Below are positions 8,101 through 12,250 of a stretch of 12,250 nt of DNA, piece after piece. The DNA is taken from assembly GCA_900770645.1 (NCBI GenBank), contig CAAGKY010000141.1, positions 1 through 12,250 on the forward strand. The letters run 5' to 3'. Source of the DNA: Bacilli bacterium. GTDB taxonomy: Bacteria > Bacillota_I > Bacilli_A > ML615J-28 > CAG-313. Positions within the stretch are counted from its first letter, which is position 1. Each line of letters starts with the position of its first letter. A model generated the notes under the pieces. The model ran no database searches, was not told the DNA's origin, and saw only the letters and a list, made by a program, of their open reading frames with translations. The translations under genes were made by a program, and so were the position numbers.

Positions 8101-11100
8101 AATGATGATGTTAGAAGTATAATTGCAGTTATCAGAGAAGCGGCAGAGTTCGGTTTATTCGACTTCTTAATTCCTGAAAAGGCTCAAAATATTCAAATCT
8201 TTGGTATAGGAACATTAATTACAGATGTTATAGATTCAATACTTGAATTAAATATTATTGATGGAAAACTTGATGAAATTATTGTTAACGTAATGATAGG
8301 GGCTTCACTAGGTATTAATGAAGAAGTTATTAGTGAAGTAGATTGGGATCAAGAATTATTATCAATCAGAAATATCTTTAAATATGTTGAAGAATTATTG
8401 TGTCTAAGTGGACTAACAACATATGGAGAGGTTCTTAATTTCCTAGCAACAGTTCCAATGGATATATCTATTTTCTACAATACAATGACTATGTATGATG
8501 TAGCACATATCTGTTTAGAACTATATAACTCTCAAATTTTATATGAAATAATATATGAATTTGTATTTAACAAGATTCTTGCAGGAAGCACATTATTCAA
8601 TGATTTAATTAATTTAGAAAAATATGATGTTACATGTTTCAGAACAGATTTAATTATCTTATCTGACTTAACATATCATATGATTTATTCAGATTTCATG
8701 AAAATAATTGGATGTATGATGTTCCCTAACATTTATGATAGACCATATGCAATTGATTTAGCTAATGCTCATAATGCATATATCTTAGAAGACGTTTTAT
8801 CACTTAATATTTTAAGTATAAACTTATATAACATAGTTGAGTTTGTATTTGAAACAATGGGATTTAAATTTAGTTTATCAGACGTATTTGGAGTAAGATT
8901 AGCTAATGAATTAGAATATGGTGTATCAGGTATGGAAGACTTTATATTTGATGATATTTCTTCCTTCACTGAATATAACAACTCATTCGCAGAAGAAGAT
9001 TATAACTTCATCGGAGATGCCACAAAAGTAAGAGAACTTTACTTAGCATTAATGCCTTTATTTAAAGGTAATGAATTCCCAATTAAAACTACACAAGATG
9101 TATTCGGATTTATGAATGCGTTCATGAATCCAGAAACAATTGAAGCATATATGACATCTAATAACTTAAATACATATGCATTAAGTATTGCGGATGCATT
9201 AGATATATTTGCGGATATGACAATTGGAAGATTAAGCTTAGTTCCAGTTATTGATATTATTGATCGTATGGGAATTGCTTTTGGTGGAGTTAAATTATCA
9301 GAATTAGTAGCATTTGATGGAAACTGGACAAAGGCAGATATGTTAGATGACATTAGTATACTTGCAGAAATCATCAGAAATGCTGTAGGATTTGATTTAA
9401 TAAATATTATGCTTAAAGATGCTGAAATTAAGTGGACAGGAAGTGTTCAAACAGCATCAATGCAAGATTTAATTAGAAATGTATTTAGCTTAAATTATTT
9501 AAGTTCTCACTTCAATATGATTTTCAGTTCAATTGTTGCGACAATGACTGCAAATCAATTAGAAATCAATTTATCTTCTCCAGTGACTTTAATTGCAGAT
9601 GGAGAAAAAATAGCAAATGCTTATCCATATATTGCTGCCATTATGAATGACACAATTGGATTAAAACATTTGTCAGGATTAAGTACCCTTGTAATTAATC
9701 CTGGAAGCTTCTTGGTAACTGAGCCTGCATTAAATGTGCTTGGAGTAATTAAAGAAGTTTCAACAATCAGTTTATTAGAAGCTACATTACCAAGTATATT
9801 TGGAATACTTAATAATATCGGCTTCATTCCGGAAATTAAACCATTATTTGACTTAACTGATATTTCAGCAAAAGAAGTATTATTGTCAGTCAATGATATG
9901 GCAATGGCTTTAGAAGGACTAGTAAATTACAATTTATTAGATTTACTTCAAAGAAAAAATATTAGTGTAGAAAACTTCAGTATTGTTACTGATAGTATTT
10001 CACAAATTCTTAACAATCAATATATCAGTTGTAAGCATAAAGCTATTCTTTCATTGTTTATCACAATGATAGGTTTCCAAAAAGATACTCTTAATGTATC
10101 AGAAGTAATTTGGGAAGAAGAAGTTGGATATATCATGTCAGTTCTTTATGAAATTGCTTATCTAATTGATAACAATGGTTTCCAAACAGCTAATGATTTA
10201 ATTAGATTAATTAATGAACCTAATACATTAGCTGAATATGCAACTGTTGAAAATATTCAATCAGTTATTGATACAGTGCGTTTCTTAACATCTTCAATGA
10301 TTATAGAAAAATTAGGAATGGGATTCTATCAACAAGCGATATTACCTGCATTCCAACCAGTTATGCATCCTGCAATGTACAACTTAATTAAAGTTGATGA
10401 TGTATATACAGGAGAAGATGTGTTTAAAGATATTGAAACAATATTAACAGCTGCTGAAAGCATTCTTCATGGAGATATTTATCATATCTTAACTGAAGAT
10501 ATTGAAATTGACTATGTAGGTATTACAGATGAAGTTCAAAAAATTATAAATGGATTATTTGGTACATCATATGTAAATGATAAAATAGTATATATCTCTG
10601 ACTATTTAGAATTAATGGGATTCAGTAATGATTATATTGATTTTGAGGATATAGATTTAAATCAAGATGGAGCTAACCTTGGGCTTGCATATGAAAAAAT
10701 TGCCCCATTATTAGATACTAAATTTAACCCTTATCAAAAGGTATCAGACTTAATGGTACCTGGATTAATGTTTAATTTAGGTGGCGCAAAAGAACAATAC
10801 TTTATAGATGCTATAGATGGATTAGAATTAATTTTTGATACATCAATCTTTAAAAATGCTATTCCAACAGCTATTATTGTTCTTCAAAATTCATTTGCAA
10901 CAATACCAGATTCACCTATTACTCCATTATTACAAGATTTAGTTGACTTGCCTCTTGCAAACGGAGAGTATAAGAACACAAGTGAACTTATTGTTCAAGA
11001 TATTGAAACAATATTAGAATTAACAAAACAAGAACTTGAAGCGGGATTATTCGACGCTTTACGTAATATGAATGATTATAATGTTAATGAAACATTAATT

Positions 11101-12250
11101 CCATTTGAAATGAATGCTATCAAAGCAATCTTAAATTTAAATTATTTCACTGAATTAAAAGGTCAAAATTTATTAGAAGGTATCTTTAAATTATTTGCTA
11201 TGGATAGTTATATGGACTTTACAACATTAACTTATGAACATGAAGTAAGTGTATTATGTAACATTATTGACTATATTCCTGACTTATTGGCTGGTACCGG
11301 ATGTGTAACTTATACTGACTATATGGAATTATTATCAACATTATTACAAGGAATTATTCCTATCAACCAACTTCTTAGCAAAGAAAACTACACAAATATG
11401 TTATATGTTTTAGAAAGTTTAGGAGAATCAGAAATCCATAAACAAATGGTGATACCATTCTATAAAACATATTTTTATCCATTATTTGAACAATCAGGAA
11501 ATCAAACTATAATAGATTTATTCTATATTGATGATACAATTTATAGTAAAGATGATTATATTGAAGATTATAACAATATAGTTGAATTATTATTAGAATT
11601 AGATTCATTAGGTGTAAATCTGTTAGATATCGTATTTAATAATGCGGTTATTCCATGGGCAGAATTAACAACTGATGGAACAACATATCTTGGTAGTGAG
11701 ATATTAAGTGTAATTGCTAATTTAAATATTTTAAATGCAAAACAAGATGAAATTTATGAAGTATTCTTAAAACCTTATATTCCAAATGTGGACATGGATT
11801 CATTCGAAATTAGAAATGAAACTAATAATTTAATGGATGCTTACATAAAACTTATTCCGTTCTTAACATCACCAACATGGAAATATAATACTCTTGGTGA
11901 TATATTAGGCGTGATGGTTAACCCTGTTAATATTTATGATTTATTAACACAATCTAATACGCAATCAGTGATTAATGCACTGAGAGAATTTAATGATTCT
12001 AAAATGTTAGAAGCCTTCTTTGGACCATTCTTTGCGGTTCTTAAACCAAATATGGTATCTTGGATTGATTTCTCAAGAGTTGAAAATGCTAATGAAGAAT
12101 TAGAAGAGTATGATAGATTATTAAATGTTTTAGAAATCTTAAACAGAATGGGTTATACAGATAATAACTATGATATTATTAATTCTAAAATAGTTACAGA
12201 ATTGATTGATACGATTTTTGGTAATGAAACACTTGCCACTCCTATTAAAG
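5188..12250 (+). CDS. Giant CvpA-like membrane-anchored repeat protein, C-terminus beyond window
   Basis: The frame is open from 5188 to the last base, 2354 full codons (roughly 260 kDa), with no stop seen. Its function is unknown. The N-terminus is a CvpA-like membrane domain: helices at about 6-31, 37-54, 116-141 and 194-217, with GLKRELK after helix 1 and SRCLGAGVGLLKSFLIVVLI at helix 4, matching the family's RxLGxxxGxxkG pattern. The Lys/Arg-rich loop between helices 3 and 4 (RACRKDKK... to about 191) should be cytoplasmic, so the tail of more than 2100 residues should be outside. The tail is acidic, Gly/Pro-poor and helical, built of degenerate 80-105-residue units with recurring (D/N)W-x-x-(D/E)L and S-x-L-x(4)-(I/L)P motifs. 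No signal peptide, LPxTG, enzyme motif or known adhesin domain is visible. It follows a smaller protein of the same design, separated by a terminator. Arginine codons change from mostly CGN to mostly AGA around residue 831. ATG 5161 is an alternative start. Confidence 0.85.
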   Translation, partial: MPNSSLIVLILGLVIILVLALGALLGFLAGLKRELKCLTVFVVILGLLWVIFGGSASLDKNIIFGLSGIVKGSLGVPGELQTWREVSLYFGQTQLGLKEILMEGTETYSLYMNVVSTIVRGLYLVLGTIIAFVLSGLVRFVSFIVRLIVRACRKDKKVNSEEEQVETVVTIKEEQDKPKQKMIGNKSVTSRCLGAGVGLLKSFLIVVLICAPITGLISIVDTVDDDTVDAIEEITMGTQVEGSMVDWVFDVVHAMDDSLFVNMLQSSEDVFGKSISLSIFDSAFRVETEDGVIYVREELVKLIDIVDIVAPTFDATKPIPFDIWSLSNEELDALFDVLASSELVQSIIPVAFEYAGQMDAIQAWLKEAGLMNLNEFVKTVDWENDLVPLLQTVKKALQVVNLNEELDILNLNSETLRDLINTLGVTTFFQELMPIVVDIALSLAVVENFAGEIKDITGSTITFDWKDELINLVDIYEIIQDLDLDLSALNLNTLVGLIDDPETFKIIKQAIDKLTSGDLFMEVIVPILDQIVDYQLEVNNFTEFQDLLSLLKMESSDWSHDLPIVLEVLSSLNEIGLLSNQIKLNEYQAMHDIIDSIFDLIILSDKVKVSVDGVDFKTLVVEAAIRQFKIFDLEGNVFEELALREDINWEKERINIHSLINAFEAFGTTVKDVQGIEFDSLAAISQLDFNLLLNSDLFWDNIMDVLDSVVDSKLVMSILPDVFEVYISPIIFSINGELGEAGLFEGITSENIVAELYNLVYIALDIKEIGIFNAQARQTFKYSLNALAFYPESGFFESEYFTYQPNPNDLALADIVERIFASSIFKGREDRIFRILFSLALGVNVSLDQLASINYSTDGSISEKQVLVQGINKLRPMLDDPKFSLFRQYEDEEGVIQTVFNIEYFLEAENLDTILGAINVLTHSKLVTYLVPEVYNQLLVPNGIIPAGWSDILAVQSAYLGMTEGITAEQLNDDVRSIIAVIREAAEFGLFDFLIPEKAQNIQIFGIGTLITDVIDSILELNIIDGKLDEIIVNVMIGASLGINEEVISEVDWDQELLSIRNIFKYVEELLCLSGLTTYGEVLNFLATVPMDISIFYNTMTMYDVAHICLELYNSQILYEIIYEFVFNKILAGSTLFNDLINLEKYDVTCFRTDLIILSDLTYHMIYSDFMKIIGCMMFPNIYDRPYAIDLANAHNAYILEDVLSLNILSINLYNIVEFVFETMGFKFSLSDVFGVRLANELEYGVSGMEDFIFDDISSFTEYNNSFAEEDYNFIGDATKVRELYLALMPLFKGNEFPIKTTQDVFGFMNAFMNPETIEAYMTSNNLNTYALSIADALDIFADMTIGRLSLVPVIDIIDRMGIAFGGVKLSELVAFDGNWTKADMLDDISILAEIIRNAVGFDLINIMLKDAEIKWTGSVQTASMQDLIRNVFSLNYLSSHFNMIFSSIVATMTANQLEINLSSPVTLIADGEKIANAYPYIAAIMNDTIGLKHLSGLSTLVINPGSFLVTEPALNVLGVIKEVSTISLLEATLPSIFGILNNIGFIPEIKPLFDLTDISAKEVLLSVNDMAMALEGLVNYNLLDLLQRKNISVENFSIVTDSISQILNNQYISCKHKAILSLFITMIGFQKDTLNVSEVIWEEEVGYIMSVLYEIAYLIDNNGFQTANDLIRLINEPNTLAEYATVENIQSVIDTVRFLTSSMIIEKLGMGFYQQAILPAFQPVMHPAMYNLIKVDDVYTGEDVFKDIETILTAAESILHGDIYHILTEDIEIDYVGITDEVQKIINGLFGTSYVNDKIVYISDYLELMGFSNDYIDFEDIDLNQDGANLGLAYEKIAPLLDTKFNPYQKVSDLMVPGLMFNLGGAKEQYFIDAIDGLELIFDTSIFKNAIPTAIIVLQNSFATIPDSPITPLLQDLVDLPLANGEYKNTSELIVQDIETILELTKQELEAGLFDALRNMNDYNVNETLIPFEMNAIKAILNLNYFTELKGQNLLEGIFKLFAMDSYMDFTTLTYEHEVSVLCNIIDYIPDLLAGTGCVTYTDYMELLSTLLQGIIPINQLLSKENYTNMLYVLESLGESEIHKQMVIPFYKTYFYPLFEQSGNQTIIDLFYIDDTIYSKDDYIEDYNNIVELLLELDSLGVNLLDIVFNNAVIPWAELTTDGTTYLGSEILSVIANLNILNAKQDEIYEVFLKPYIPNVDMDSFEIRNETNNLMDAYIKLIPFLTSPTWKYNTLGDILGVMVNPVNIYDLLTQSNTQSVINALREFNDSKMLEAFFGPFFAVLKPNMVSWIDFSRVENANEELEEYDRLLNVLEILNRMGYTDNNYDIINSKIVTELIDTIFGNETLATPIK
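6190..12250 (+). repeat. Long array of degenerate 80-105-residue protein repeats in the giant protein
   Basis: Tryptophan anchors in the form (D/N)W-x-x-(D/E)L occur at codons 6331, 6580, 6859 and 7132, spaced 83, 93 and 91 codons apart, with related sites at 8344, 9325 and 10111. A second anchor, S-x-L/F-x(3-4)-(I/V)-(I/L/M)-P, has its proline at 6232, 6487, 6763, 7345, 7981, 10864, 11455 and perhaps 12025; the first intervals are 85, 92, 194 and 212 codons, consistent with one or two units. This suggests about 20 units in the visible part, divergent enough that DNA-level repeats are not obvious. Boundaries are by eye. Confidence 0.6.

Noticed and set aside
4052..9893. Several Ser/Asn/Ile-rich minus-strand open frames (4052-4378, 4523-4756, 5181-5372, 5508-5891, 6219-6557, 7155-7460, 8769-8981, 9039-9374, 9621-9893)
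   Set aside because: All are antisense shadows of the two CvpA-like genes. Their Ser/Thr/Asn bias is what the complement of Asp/Glu/Leu/Ile-rich coding sequence gives, and none has a ribosome site that I could see.

Overview
The window is AT-rich DNA from a low-GC, Firmicutes-type bacterium (Bacillota; Erysipelotrichia-, Acholeplasma- or Izemoplasma-like lineages would fit). The evidence is the strong A/T codon bias, Shine-Dalgarno sequences of the AAGGAGGTGA type, and a divergent but catalytically intact MurA. MurA argues for a peptidoglycan-making or recently wall-forming ancestor. All Trp codons seen are TGG, and no in-frame TGA occurs in a 7-kb reading frame, so the Mycoplasma/Spiroplasma code (TGA = Trp) is unlikely. 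The exact taxon cannot be settled from this sequence.

Layout. 1-119: the 3' end of an IS3-family insertion sequence, with the transposase C-terminus and a probable right terminal repeat ending in CA. 137-1513 (minus strand): an aspartase/fumarase-superfamily enzyme, annotated aspA, with an unusual signature loop. It has its own promoter and a downstream hairpin that lies inside the IS end. 1619-2857 (plus strand): murA, divergent from aspA. 2913-5009 (plus strand): a 698-residue protein with an N-terminal four-helix CvpA-like membrane domain and a long acidic tail without arginine, followed by a very good intrinsic terminator (5063-5095). 5188 to beyond the right edge (plus strand): a giant reading frame, at least 2354 codons and still open, with the same design. 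It has a CvpA-like four-helix membrane domain, a charged cytoplasmic loop, and then more than 2100 residues of degenerate 80-105-residue helical repeats.

The two CvpA-headed proteins are the notable part of the window. Positive-inside reasoning puts their long tails outside the cell, so they look like a tandem paralogous pair of membrane-anchored surface proteins. One is medium-sized and one giant, and each has its own promoter. I do not recognise the architecture as a described family. No stretch longer than 300 bases lacks a gene, and I saw no tRNA, rRNA, CRISPR array or riboswitch.
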